Below, piece after piece: positions 4,988 to 10,716 of a stretch of 30,233 bases of DNA. Numbering within the stretch: position 1 is the stretch's first letter; each line of letters starts with the position of its first letter. The notes under the pieces were generated by a model that saw only the letters and a program-made list of their open reading frames with translations, did not search any database and was not told where the DNA came from. Location of the stretch: the IMG/VR virus record IMGVR_UViG_3300042522_001048, positions 1 to 30,233 of that record; one strand, written 5' to 3'. Source of the stretch: a virus. Position numbers and translations under genes: made by a program.

Positions 4988-5241
4988 GTTGGACTGATCC
5001 GCAGCGTAACGATTTGTTTTACCACATAAACCGTATTTGTCGTGTGATGGATATGTATGGCATTGGCACACGTGATCCGAAAAGGGTGTGTGATGCCTTG
5101 GAGGATATGTTGTCCGCGCGTTTTTCGGGGGATGATGTTGTTGTTGCGGTGAAGGCGATTATTCAAAGAACGGGCAGGATTCCTTTGCCTTCGGAGATTG
5201 AGGATTTTATTAAGCAAAAGGAGGAAAGCCATGACGCATAA
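4984..5241 (+). CDS. Possible helicase-loader/inhibitor-like small protein (85 aa)
   Basis: MSWTDPQRNDLFYHINRICRV... is a small helical protein. Its second half, ALEDMLSARFSGDDVVVAV followed by KAIIQRTGRIPLPSEIEDFI, follows the pattern of G39P-like helicase loader/inhibitor proteins (helix ending in paired valines, then a Pro-rich turn before the last helix). The adjacent gene 4224-4646 shows a weaker version of the same pattern. It starts in an ATGA overlap with 4703-4987 and ends 11 bases inside the next gene. Its place in the replication block supports a helper role; the assignment is by pattern only. Confidence 0.55.
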   Translation: MSWTDPQRNDLFYHINRICRVMDMYGIGTRDPKRVCDALEDMLSARFSGDDVVVAVKAIIQRTGRIPLPSEIEDFIKQKEESHDA

Positions 5242-5668
5242 ATACGAAAGAATCTCAAAGGTTATTGTGGAGACTTTTGGTAAAGATATTTTAAACTTTG
5301 ATTGTGAAACTGTTTTGCATATTGATTTTGGGCATCTTGTGGGTTTTGCGTATGCGGTTTTAGAGGAATTTGACGGGCCCCGTGTAGATGATGTTTTATT
5401 GAAGGAATATGAACACGGGCATTCAAAGCATTTTGCTGAAAAGCAGTTAATTTTAGATGCAATAAAACAGCTAACTGAGGAAGGCATTGTGCCTACTCGT
5501 AGGTCTATATGTGATCGGTCAGGTATAGACATAGCCAGAGTATCAAACCTGCTTCAGTCTTTGCGATTGAAGGCCATTTTAGACAGTAGCATGACACATG
5601 GGGGGCGCAGAGTTGGCCGTATGGTTGAATCTTTCTCTATCAGGGAGAATAAAGATGGATCGCATTGA
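5231..5668 (+). CDS. Winged-helix DNA-binding protein (145 aa)
   Basis: Residues 74-118 (DAIKQLTEEGIVPTRRSICD, then RSGIDIARVSNLLQSLRLKA) form a clear helix-turn-helix of winged-helix type: a helix, 'R-S-I-C--SGI', recognition helix and wing-leading strand. The first 70 residues are unassigned but contain LHIDFGHLVGFAYAVL. The start at ATG 5231 has AGGAGGAAAGCC before it and overlaps the previous gene by 11 bases; a longer frame from 5198 is unlikely. It may act in replication or control of early promoters. The 3' end overlaps the next gene by 14 bases. Confidence 0.65.
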   Translation: MTHKYERISKVIVETFGKDILNFDCETVLHIDFGHLVGFAYAVLEEFDGPRVDDVLLKEYEHGHSKHFAEKQLILDAIKQLTEEGIVPTRRSICDRSGIDIARVSNLLQSLRLKAILDSSMTHGGRRVGRMVESFSIRENKDGSH

Positions 5669-5957
5669 AGTGATACAGCGATTAAAGGACGTGTTGCCGA
5701 AAACAGAGGCACCGTTTGTGGATATATTTTTGAAGACCCTTGAGGTTGAGTCGCGTCCGTCTGAGGGCTTGGTGGTTTTAAGACTCCCTGGGCGGCATTT
5801 GGGGAGTGTGATGCAGCTTTATGGATCGGCCCTAGAGAGATGCTTTGAGGAACCCAACGTGTGCATGATGAAGGGCAACAAAGTTGAGTGGATCAAGAAA
5901 GAAAGGGATTATGTCTTGCCAAGGAAAGAAACGAAGGCGATGTGGTGGCAGAATTGA
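5655..5957 (+). CDS. Hypothetical protein (100 aa), end of replication operon
   Basis: MDRIEVIQRLKDVLPKTEAP... is unassigned. A strand-then-helix unit (EGLVVLRLPGRHLGSVMQLY) is followed by a basic tail rich in Lys and Trp. ATG 5655 follows AGGGAG at seven bases and overlaps the previous gene by 14 bases. This is the last gene of the operon: non-coding hairpins and a terminator follow. Function unknown. Confidence 0.6.
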   Translation: MDRIEVIQRLKDVLPKTEAPFVDIFLKTLEVESRPSEGLVVLRLPGRHLGSVMQLYGSALERCFEEPNVCMMKGNKVEWIKKERDYVLPRKETKAMWWQN

Positions 5958-6132
5958 TACAAAAATCCTTGCAATCTGTGACAAAAAGTGATTAAGTTTT
6001 TTGTGTATAAGGCAAGTGAAAGGCCGCATCATGCGGGGTGTTTTGAAAAAAACCTAGCTTGCTTTTGGTTGTCTTGAGAGGATGCAATACAGACAACCTT
6101 AACAAGCCCTAAGCACCTATAGGGGTTTGTTT
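5958..6132 (+). other. Non-coding hairpin cluster after the replication operon
   Basis: No convincing ORF. Successive inverted repeats: CCGCAT-C-ATGCGG (6024-6036); GGTTGTCT (6067-6074) with AGACAACC (6091-6098), 8 bp perfect; and AACAAGCCCTA (6101-6111) with TAGGGGTTTGTT (6120-6131), about 10 bp with wobble or bulge. The terminator 6133-6163 follows at once. It is a structured 3' untranslated region or a separate small RNA. Confidence 0.45.
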
Positions 6133-6163
6133 AAAAGGGACGATTAAACACCGTCCCTTTTTT
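6133..6163. terminator. Bidirectional Rho-independent terminator
   Basis: Stem AAAAGGGACG (6133-6142) and CGTCCCTTTT (6152-6161), 10 bp perfect, 9-nt loop, ending in six T on the plus strand and four T on the minus. It separates the rightward block ending at 5957 from the leftward operon ending at 6162, and serves both. Confidence 0.85.
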
Positions 6164-6428
6164 AATCCAAGATTGAGTAGACGTTTTTTTCTTCGGGTTG
6201 TTTGCGGCGTTTTCGTTTCATGAAAAAGTGGATGGAATCGGCAAGGGATGCTAGGGCAATGCAAAGGCATAGGCTGGCTAGGCCAACGCCTACAGGGGCT
6301 AGGATCACGGGCCAAGGCAAGGACGTGCCATCGTCATTTTTAAGCAAATACAAAAAGCCTGAGCATAGCAGCAAAGACAAAATGATAAAAAACAGATCAA
6401 GGATGATGTAAAAGGATGGGCTTTTCAT
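6162..6428 (-). CDS. Two-helix membrane protein, holin-like
   Basis: An 88-residue protein with two hydrophobic helices (about residues 6-29 and 39-66), a short polar loop (KNDDGTSLPWP), and a strongly basic stretch KRKRRK (71-76) followed by a soluble tail. Size, topology and a charged C-terminus fit class II holins, but many phage membrane proteins look alike and it lies in an early leftward operon, not in a lysis cassette. No endolysin gene is next to it. It is the last gene of the operon; its start overlaps the previous stop as ATGA and its stop abuts the terminator. Confidence 0.65.
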   Translation of the reverse strand: MKSPSFYIILDLFFIILSLLLCSGFLYLLKNDDGTSLPWPVILAPVGVGLASLCLCIALASLADSIHFFMKRKRRKQPEEKNVYSILD

Positions 6429-6778
6429 AGTGTTTCCTCCAGTTTTTTAATCTGTTCTTTCAGTTCTGCGATTTTATTTTTAGTTTCAGCTATTTTTGAT
6501 AGATTCTGAATTTCTTGGTCTATCCACAATTCGCCAGCTTGGTTTTTTAATTCATGTGGGCGATATAAAACTTTGGCGATTGATTGGGATCGACCCATGT
6601 CAAGTTTTTGATAAAAATGTATTTCAATGCCTTCATCGCAAGGCTTGTACCCATCAGTAAGGTAATAATCTTGATCGTAATGCATTCCAAATACAATATC
6701 AAAAAAAAGATTATTAAATTCCTCATTTTTTGACGCTGCGTAATTGACTAAATCGAGCAATTCTTGTCCGTATTTCAT
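6425..6778 (-). CDS. Hypothetical protein with C-terminal coiled coil (117 aa)
   Basis: MKYGQELLDLVNYAASKN... is of unknown family. The C-terminus from about residue 88 (IQNLSKIAETKNKIAELKEQ, then IKKLEETL) shows leucine/isoleucine heptads typical of a coiled coil, so it probably forms dimers or higher oligomers. The middle is acidic and aromatic (FGMHYDQDYYLTDGY). ATG 6778 is preceded by GAGGGGACT; the longer frame from 6820 would enter the neighbouring gene and lacks a ribosome site. It is coupled (ATGA) to the membrane protein gene downstream. Confidence 0.65.
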   Translation of the reverse strand: MKYGQELLDLVNYAASKNEEFNNLFFDIVFGMHYDQDYYLTDGYKPCDEGIEIHFYQKLDMGRSQSIAKVLYRPHELKNQAGELWIDQEIQNLSKIAETKNKIAELKEQIKKLEETL

Positions 6779-6785
6779 AGTCCCC

Positions 6786-7022
6786 TCACGATACGAGTTT
6801 GTGGTGTTCTGTCCATTCACGTGGCATGGACGCTTTAAGCAGCATCAGGTCATGGTTGATGTTTTTGATCTCTGTTCTGCATTCTGCCAGCGTTACGGTT
6901 GCCCTACGGCCTTCCTCGTTGACAAATAGGGCCTTGTGTCCGGCTTCTTCCATTTGGTCCATGCAGCGCGAATAAAAGCCAAGGTCGCGTAGTTTTTTTT
7001 GAATGGTGGTTTGGGTTTTCAT
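6786..7022 (-). CDS. Hypothetical small protein (78 aa)
   Basis: A short helical, charged protein starting MKTQTTIQKKLRDLGFYSRC. Its body, CMDQMEEAGHKALFVNEEGR, shows no family I know. ATG 7022 has AAGGAG eight bases upstream, an excellent site. It is seven bases upstream of 6425-6778 in transcription order and five bases after the 7028-7408 stop, inside a tightly packed leftward operon. Function unknown. Confidence 0.65.
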   Translation of the reverse strand: MKTQTTIQKKLRDLGFYSRCMDQMEEAGHKALFVNEEGRRATVTLAECRTEIKNINHDLMLLKASMPREWTEHHKLVS

Positions 7023-7027
7023 GGTGG

Positions 7028-7408
7028 TTACTCCTTTGTTTTTTGTAAATCTGGGAAAGTTTTTTTAGCTTTGATTAAGGCTTCGTCGAGACGGTCGTAA
7101 TATTCGTCTCCAAGATCAGCTGTAAGAACGTGTGCAAGATTTTTATAATCGTCAAATGCGGTTGCATACTCTGGGTTGCCGTATCGGATACAGCAAGGGC
7201 AGTGTTGGGGGATGGAAGATGGTGTCAGGCCGACACCAAGACGGTTAGTGGGCAGGGGGTTTTCGCGCTCTAATTTTTCTGATATGTGCAAGAGGTGGAT
7301 AGTCAAAAATTCCCTTGTTAGTACAATATCTGAATTCGATGGATAAACATGCTCTGGGAATGCCTCTCTCAGATAGGCATATACTTTGTTCACTCGTGTT
7401 TCAGTCAT
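7028..7408 (-). CDS. Hypothetical protein with CPCC motif (126 aa)
   Basis: Starts MTETRVNKVYAYLREAFPEH. Residues 69-73 (HCPCC) give a cluster of three cysteines and a histidine that could bind a metal, but a second pair of ligands is not obvious. The rest is helical with an acidic C-terminal half (DLGDEYYDRLDEALIKAKK). AAGGAG precedes ATG 7408, and the start overlaps the previous stop as ATGA. Family not recognised. Confidence 0.65.
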   Translation of the reverse strand: MTETRVNKVYAYLREAFPEHVYPSNSDIVLTREFLTIHLLHISEKLERENPLPTNRLGVGLTPSSIPQHCPCCIRYGNPEYATAFDDYKNLAHVLTADLGDEYYDRLDEALIKAKKTFPDLQKTKE

Positions 7409-7665
7409 TGGTTTTCTCCTTTGATTTGGTGGGTCATGATTGGGAATTTAAAGGGGCTATAGGGATTGTATTCTGGCGAGACGTAAGACGTTTCGGCGCG
7501 TTCTTTGCCCCATTTGTTGGTTAAACACGGGCTGTTGAGTTTCTGTTGCTCTAGTAAAATACGGGCGGCGAAGGCTTGCAGTTTTTCGCGTTCATCGGTT
7601 TGTCCAAAGATTTGATTGATGAGATTGTCAATCATTTGGTAGGAAAGGATGTTATTTTGGTTCAT
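7405..7665 (-). CDS. Hypothetical protein (86 aa)
   Basis: MNQNNILSYQMIDNLINQIF... begins with an amphipathic helix and ends in a tail rich in Tyr, Pro and Ser (SYVSPEYNPYSPFKFP). Unassigned. The start at 7665 has AAAGGACCAATCCA before it and lies 14 bases inside the XRE gene, so the two are coupled. A longer frame from 7803 runs antiparallel through the XRE gene and is rejected. It overlaps the next gene by four bases. Confidence 0.6.
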   Translation of the reverse strand: MNQNNILSYQMIDNLINQIFGQTDEREKLQAFAARILLEQQKLNSPCLTNKWGKERAETSYVSPEYNPYSPFKFPIMTHQIKGENQ

Positions 7666-7843
7666 TGGATTGGTCCTTTTGTTTGACAAGGTGCTTGATA
7701 AGCAGCTCCATGGATTTAGGGATGGGGTATTCGCCGGCTTCATAGGATCGGATCGTGCGCACGCATTTCCCCACAAGGGCGCATAGTCCTGTTTGACTGA
7801 CACCCAAGTGTAGCCTTGCTTGTTTAAAATGTTCGGGTGTCAT
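7652..7843 (-). CDS. XRE-family (Cro-like) transcriptional regulator
   Basis: A 63-residue protein that is almost entirely one helix-turn-helix domain (about residues 5-52): FKQARLHLGVSQTGLCALVG, then KCVRTIRSYEAGEYPIPKSM. The helix-turn-helix (SQTGLCALVGKCVRTIRSYE) and the typical E-AG-YPIP end fit the short XRE/Cro group. It probably dimerises and binds inverted repeats; the TGCAA-N3-TTGCA sites in the promoter of its own operon and of the divergent operon are the best candidate targets. Start 7843 overlaps the upstream stop (ATGA). Unlike a cI-type repressor it has no C-terminal peptidase or dimerisation domain. Confidence 0.8.
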   Translation of the reverse strand: MTPEHFKQARLHLGVSQTGLCALVGKCVRTIRSYEAGEYPIPKSMELLIKHLVKQKDQSNEPK

Positions 7844-8277
7844 TTGTGGTGGTTCCTTTGGGGCTTTGGTTCATAGTCGGGATCAAGAAAGAAATCGGTG
7901 TAGGCTTTATAGAGGCCTGATAAAAAGGCTGGTTCCATTTCCTTTCTTTTATTTAGGTCTGGATAGAATTTTTGATGCACTTCTTTGTTTTCATAAGGTG
8001 TTTTGATGACATAGTTTGTGATGGTTTCGTCACCAAAATTTATTGAAAATGTATTGTAAGCAATACTAGGCAAGGCCCATGTTAAAACGAGCTTTCTAAG
8101 GGACGGAGCAACATTGACCTTGGGATAAAGTGGTTCTCCCGTGCGACTGTGATAATACAGCGGCAAAAGATTGCAGATTATGTCTAGAGTTTCACGCTCT
8201 GTTTCAAAAAGCGTGCGATTAAGTTGTGCCTCTAGTGCGTCAAGGCAATGGGTTTTTAAGAAGTTTTCGTCGGTCAT
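7840..8277 (-). CDS. Hypothetical protein (145 aa)
   Basis: MTDENFLKTHCLDALEAQLN... is an unassigned mixed helical/beta protein: an acidic helical N-terminus, a central part with LRKLVLTWALPSIAYNTFSI, and a lysine-rich C-terminal half ending in PQRNHHK. ATG 8277 is preceded by AAGGAAACCAACC, the recurring ribosome site of this phage. A start at 8322 would overlap the 8289-8501 gene. It precedes the XRE gene, sharing ATGA. Confidence 0.65.
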   Translation of the reverse strand: MTDENFLKTHCLDALEAQLNRTLFETERETLDIICNLLPLYYHSRTGEPLYPKVNVAPSLRKLVLTWALPSIAYNTFSINFGDETITNYVIKTPYENKEVHQKFYPDLNKRKEMEPAFLSGLYKAYTDFFLDPDYEPKPQRNHHK

Positions 8278-8288
8278 GGTTGGTTTCC

Positions 8289-8501
8289 TTATTTTGTCTT
8301 GCCCATAATATATTTGTCCCAAGCCATTTGCTCGATCAAAGAGAATGTGGAGGGTCTTTTGTTTTCATGATGTATCACTAGCACGCCGTTTTTTGTGTAG
8401 CGTTTCTGGGCCCATTTGCAAATCACGGAATACCTTTTTTTGTATTCCTCTTCTACTTCGAAATTGGGTTCAAATACTTCTGCGGTGAAGGTTATTGTCA
8501 T
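8289..8501 (-). CDS. Hypothetical small protein, first gene of leftward operon (70 aa)
   Basis: MTITFTAEVFEPNFEVEEEY opens with a beta hairpin-like strand pair and an acidic helix, then a basic segment (KRYSVICKWAQKRYTKNG) and a strand GVLVIHHEN. Unassigned. ATG 8501 is preceded by AAAAGGAAACCAACC. A start at 8543 would fall within the promoter and is rejected. It is the first gene read from the leftward promoter at 8532-8560. Confidence 0.65.
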   Translation of the reverse strand: MTITFTAEVFEPNFEVEEEYKKRYSVICKWAQKRYTKNGVLVIHHENKRPSTFSLIEQMAWDKYIMGKTK

Positions 8502-8531
8502 GGTTGGTTTCCTTTTGTTGATGATAGATAT

Positions 8532-8560
8532 ACAATACTGCAATACTTGCAGTCTGTCAA
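8532..8560 (-). promoter_or_regulatory. Strong leftward promoter with TGCAA operator in spacer
   Basis: On the minus strand TTGACA (8560 to 8555), exactly 17 bases, TATTGT (8537 to 8532). The spacer holds the perfect inverted repeat ACTGCAA (8537-8543) TAC TTGCAGT (8547-8553). A protein bound there would block polymerase. A further half-site TTGCAG lies at 8569-8574. It drives the operon 8501 to 6162. Confidence 0.75.
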
Positions 8561-8674
8561 GGAAGAAATTGCAGCTTCATTACATTTTTTTTATTTTAGG
8601 TTTTTGGGGGATTTTCTTTCGCCCTCCCTCCATTTTGCCGAGTACGCTCAAGAATAAATACTACACTAGTCCAG

Positions 8675-8688
8675 TTTTCTATAGAAAA
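8675..8688. repeat. 14-bp perfect palindrome
   Basis: TTTTCTATAGAAAA reads identically on both strands. It lies between the divergent promoters and could be a regulator site, or a chance result of local AT-richness. Confidence 0.4.
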
Positions 8689-8736
8689 AGGCACAATATA
8701 TAGAGAGATTTTTTTTGAAAAAATAAAAAAAAGGTG

Positions 8737-8765
8737 TTGACATGCTGCAAGAATTGCATTATGTT
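8737..8765 (+). promoter_or_regulatory. Strong rightward promoter with TGCAA operator in spacer
   Basis: TTGACA (8737-8742), 17 bases, TATGTT (8760-8765). The spacer contains TGCAA (8746-8750) GAA TTGCA (8754-8758), closely matching the operator of the divergent promoter (CTGCAAG-ATTGCA shared). The transcript then reads ACATAACAACAACAC. It drives 8815-10529. Confidence 0.75.
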
Positions 8766-8791
8766 TGTACATAACAACAACACAACAAGCG

Positions 8792-8818
8792 TAACCAACA
8801 AAGGAAACCAAGCCATGA
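8792..8818 (+). repeat. 27-bp direct repeat, copy 1 (gene leader)
   Basis: This stretch, from TAACCAAC to the ATGA of the clamp-like gene, is identical at 9505-9531 before the ArdC-like gene. It carries the ribosome site AAGGAAACCAAGCC. A recent duplication or recombination hot-spot for gene shuffling is possible. Confidence 0.85.
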
Positions 8819-9486
8819 CCAACGAAACCACAAACCAACTAAACCTTACCTTAACCCTCGATTATAGAGCCCTAAAGGCTGCTGCTATGGCTTGCATCCA
8901 AAAGCAAGATAGATTCTCACACCGCAAAGCCATGCACTGTGTTGCTTTGGATATATCACCGCAAGGCGTGATCGCTGTTGCCACAGATGGCCATACTTTG
9001 ATTGCCATGAAAGCGGGGGAAGGCGTTACAGACGTTGAGCCTGTAACCGTATTGATTCCTTTTGAAGCCATTGACCGCTTAAAACTATCCAAAGCCACTA
9101 ACGATTGCATTGTGACTTTGACTGGCAGTAGTACCAAATGGGGATTTATAAAAGTAACTGGCACATTGTTGCATGACGGATCCAGCGTTGCCTTTACGGG
9201 TGAAGAGGAGTCTTTCCCCGATTGGAGAAGACTTTTTAAAGACTATTTCCCTCAAGGTTGCACAAGTCACACAAACGTAGGGCATTTTAATCCCGCGAAC
9301 ATCTCCAAAATGCAGCAAGCCTACAGTCTTTTTCTTACCAAGAAAGACAAACTAAAATTTGTTCAAATTATCCACAATGGACAAAACGCCGCCCGCGTTG
9401 TTTTTGACGGCGTTGACGGTGAAGGCCTCATCATGCCTTTAAAGGGCAACGATTCTTTTCCTTCACTTGCAACATGGACAAAATAA
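8815..9486 (+). CDS. Sliding-clamp-like (DnaN-like) protein, short
   Basis: A 223-residue protein. Residues 50-85 (GVIAVATDGHTLIAM then a turn and VLIPFEAIDRLK) carry the typical beta-clamp signature 'strand, A-TDGH-L, acidic turn, IP-E'. The FPDWRRLF block, about 130 residues in, corresponds to the 'fPD(y/w)--l' region of clamps. Bacterial DnaN is about 370 residues in three domains, so this is a shorter version or only part of the fold. It could form its own ring or interfere with the host clamp. Start 8815 carries AAGGAAACCAAGCC; the frame extends into the promoter but is rejected there. Assignment by motif only. Confidence 0.65.
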   Translation: MTNETTNQLNLTLTLDYRALKAAAMACIQKQDRFSHRKAMHCVALDISPQGVIAVATDGHTLIAMKAGEGVTDVEPVTVLIPFEAIDRLKLSKATNDCIVTLTGSSTKWGFIKVTGTLLHDGSSVAFTGEEESFPDWRRLFKDYFPQGCTSHTNVGHFNPANISKMQQAYSLFLTKKDKLKFVQIIHNGQNAARVVFDGVDGEGLIMPLKGNDSFPSLATWTK

Positions 9487-9504
9487 AAATCACCAACCTA
9501 ACCC

Positions 9505-9531
9505 TAACCAACAAAGGAAACCAAGCCATGA
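9505..9531 (+). repeat. 27-bp direct repeat, copy 2 (gene leader)
   Basis: Identical to 8792-8818, ending in the ATGA of the next gene. It supports ATG 9528 as the true start because the same ribosome site and spacing are repeated. Confidence 0.85.
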
Positions 9532-10313
9532 AACACGACTACGAAACAATCCTAAACGAGGCCCTGGAAAACGAAGGAATCATGAACGAACAGTACACAG
9601 CCTTTCACGAATACAGCGTGGGAAATCAATTTATGGCCAGATGCCAACTCAGAAAATGCGAGCCAATCAAAACCTTTAAAGGATGGCAGGCACTAGGGCG
9701 CACGGTGAAGAAAGGGGAGAAGGCAATCTCTCTTTTGTATCCGTACATCTTTGCAAAAGACAAAGAAGACCCAAGCGGCGAGAGTGTCACAGTCTTTAAA
9801 CCGCGAAACCTTTGGTTTGGATTGTCACAAACAGAAGGCAAAGACTACAAACACGAATTACCGCCAGAAGTGACTAAAGACCGACTACGAAAAATGATGC
9901 TAAACCTAAAGATCACAGGCGAACCCTTTGAACACATGAACGGCAACGTTATGGGATACGCAACAGCCAAAAGAACCGTTGCCATTAACCCATTGTGCAA
10001 GGATCCCTTGCCTGTCCTGTTTCACGAAATAGGGCACGTCCTTTTGGGACATCCTGAAGACATCCACGAATATAGGGCAACCCGAAACGTATGCGAAGCC
10101 GAAGCGGAAAGCGTGTCTTATCTCACCATGGCTTGCTTGGGACTACATACAGAAACAACCAAAGGGCATTCATCGCGCTACATCAAATCTTGGTTAGAAA
10201 ACCCCAAGAACGATATGCGCCTGAACAAGGTTTTTAAGGCCGTGGATGACATTTTAAAAGCCATGGCACAAGAACCTAAAGAAATACCTCAAACCCTCTT
10301 AATCGCAGCCTAA
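9528..10313 (+). CDS. ardC: ArdC-like antirestriction protein with HExxH metallopeptidase
   Basis: A 261-residue protein with the ArdC order: an N-terminal ssDNA-binding-like domain (residues 20-75, FHEYSVGNQFMARCQ then IKTFKGWQALGRTVKKGEKA), a spacer, and an ImmA/IrrE-type zinc metallopeptidase with HEIGH at 166-170 and Glu ligands in CEAEAE (189-194). The C-terminus has SSRYIKSWLEN, also an ArdC feature. ArdC proteins protect incoming DNA from restriction or bind ssDNA; the role in this phage is inferred. ATG 9528 follows the same leader as the clamp-like gene. The gene lies 41 bases after it in the rightward early operon. Confidence 0.85.
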   Translation: MKHDYETILNEALENEGIMNEQYTAFHEYSVGNQFMARCQLRKCEPIKTFKGWQALGRTVKKGEKAISLLYPYIFAKDKEDPSGESVTVFKPRNLWFGLSQTEGKDYKHELPPEVTKDRLRKMMLNLKITGEPFEHMNGNVMGYATAKRTVAINPLCKDPLPVLFHEIGHVLLGHPEDIHEYRATRNVCEAEAESVSYLTMACLGLHTETTKGHSSRYIKSWLENPKNDMRLNKVFKAVDDILKAMAQEPKEIPQTLLIAA

Positions 10314-10325
10314 AGGAACAGAATC

Positions 10326-10529
10326 ATGATTACTCTAATCATCCTCATAATCAACATGGCAAACATTGAGCCACAACAAACAATCCACACGCAAAAATTC
10401 ACAACAAAAGAACAATGCGAAAGTGTAGGGAAGGAAATCCTCCTGATGGAATACGAGCAACTTCAGAAACGAGAAGCATTGAACAAAGACAAGAAGAACT
10501 ATCAGATCAGCTTTAAATGCGTGAAATAG
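10326..10529 (+). CDS. Small protein with hydrophobic N-terminus (67 aa)
   Basis: MITLIILIINMANIEPQQ... begins with a short very hydrophobic stretch (residues 2-10) that could be a signal or membrane anchor, followed by a polar, Lys/Gln-rich body (LQKREALNKDKKN). Unassigned. A ribosome site AAAGGAAC precedes ATG 10326 by six bases. It is the last gene of the early operon; polypurine repeats and a terminator follow. Starting at MANIEP would remove the hydrophobic segment. Confidence 0.6.
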   Translation: MITLIILIINMANIEPQQTIHTQKFTTKEQCESVGKEILLMEYEQLQKREALNKDKKNYQISFKCVK

Positions 10530-10592
10530 GGAGAAAGAGCGAAAAGAAAGCGAAAAAAAGACGTGAGAAAGAGGCGAGAAAGACGTGAGAAA
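10528..10592 (+). repeat. Polypurine tract with 11-bp tandem repeats
   Basis: Sixty-five bases with only seven pyrimidines on the plus strand. The end consists of three 11-bp tandem units: GACGTGAGAAA (10560-10570), GAGGCGAGAAA (10571-10581), GACGTGAGAAA (10582-10592). It lies between the early operon and the terminator/terminase genes. It may be a packaging or activator site. Confidence 0.7.
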
Positions 10593-10646
10593 TAATCTCA
10601 TAAAATTGTATCTTTAATTTCTTTCTGGTTTTTTTGACGAAAAATT

Positions 10647-10676
10647 GCCTTATGCTTTTGCATAGGGCTTTTTTTT
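10647..10676 (+). terminator. Rho-independent terminator of the early operon
   Basis: Stem GCCTTATGC (10647-10655), TTTT loop, GCATAGGGC (10660-10668), 9 bp with one T-G pair, followed by eight T (10669-10676). It separates the early operon from the late operon. Confidence 0.85.
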
Positions 10677-10680
10677 GTTT

Positions 10681-10705
10681 TTGTTGTGTATTATATACAT
10701 ATAAG
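10681..10705 (+). promoter_or_regulatory. Weak candidate late promoter
   Basis: AT-rich TATATACAT (10692-10700) and TATAAG (10700-10705) precede the terminase gene, but no TTGACA-like -35 is visible. The TTGTGTA--ATACATA core resembles the other promoter regions in the window. Lack of a -35 suggests that an activator or the 11-bp repeats are needed; inference. Confidence 0.35.
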
Positions 10706-10716
10706 AAAACCTAATT

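Larger units (their letters stand above)
8502..8814. other. Gene-free divergent control region
   Basis: Contains the leftward promoter and operator (8532-8560), an AT-rich stretch with poly-T and poly-A runs, a 14-bp palindrome (8675-8688), and the rightward promoter and operator (8737-8765). ORFs seen on either strand here span the promoters and lack ribosome sites, so I treat the interval as regulatory. The distance between the two -35 boxes is about 175 bases. Confidence 0.7.

Noticed and set aside
4855-5532. 225-residue minus-strand ORF
   Set aside because: Entirely antisense to three genes with good ribosome sites and coupled starts; composition looks like a shadow frame.
6162-6428. Firm assignment as the lysis holin
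   Set aside because: Topology fits, but it is in an early leftward operon without an adjacent endolysin, so only 'holin-like' is given.
7652-7843. cI-type repressor
   Set aside because: Only an HTH domain of 63 residues is present; no C-terminal peptidase domain, and no integrase or attachment site to suggest lysogeny.
8416-8838. Two overlapping ORFs on opposite strands across the divergent promoters
   Set aside because: They span both promoters and operators, lack ribosome sites and have simple-sequence composition.
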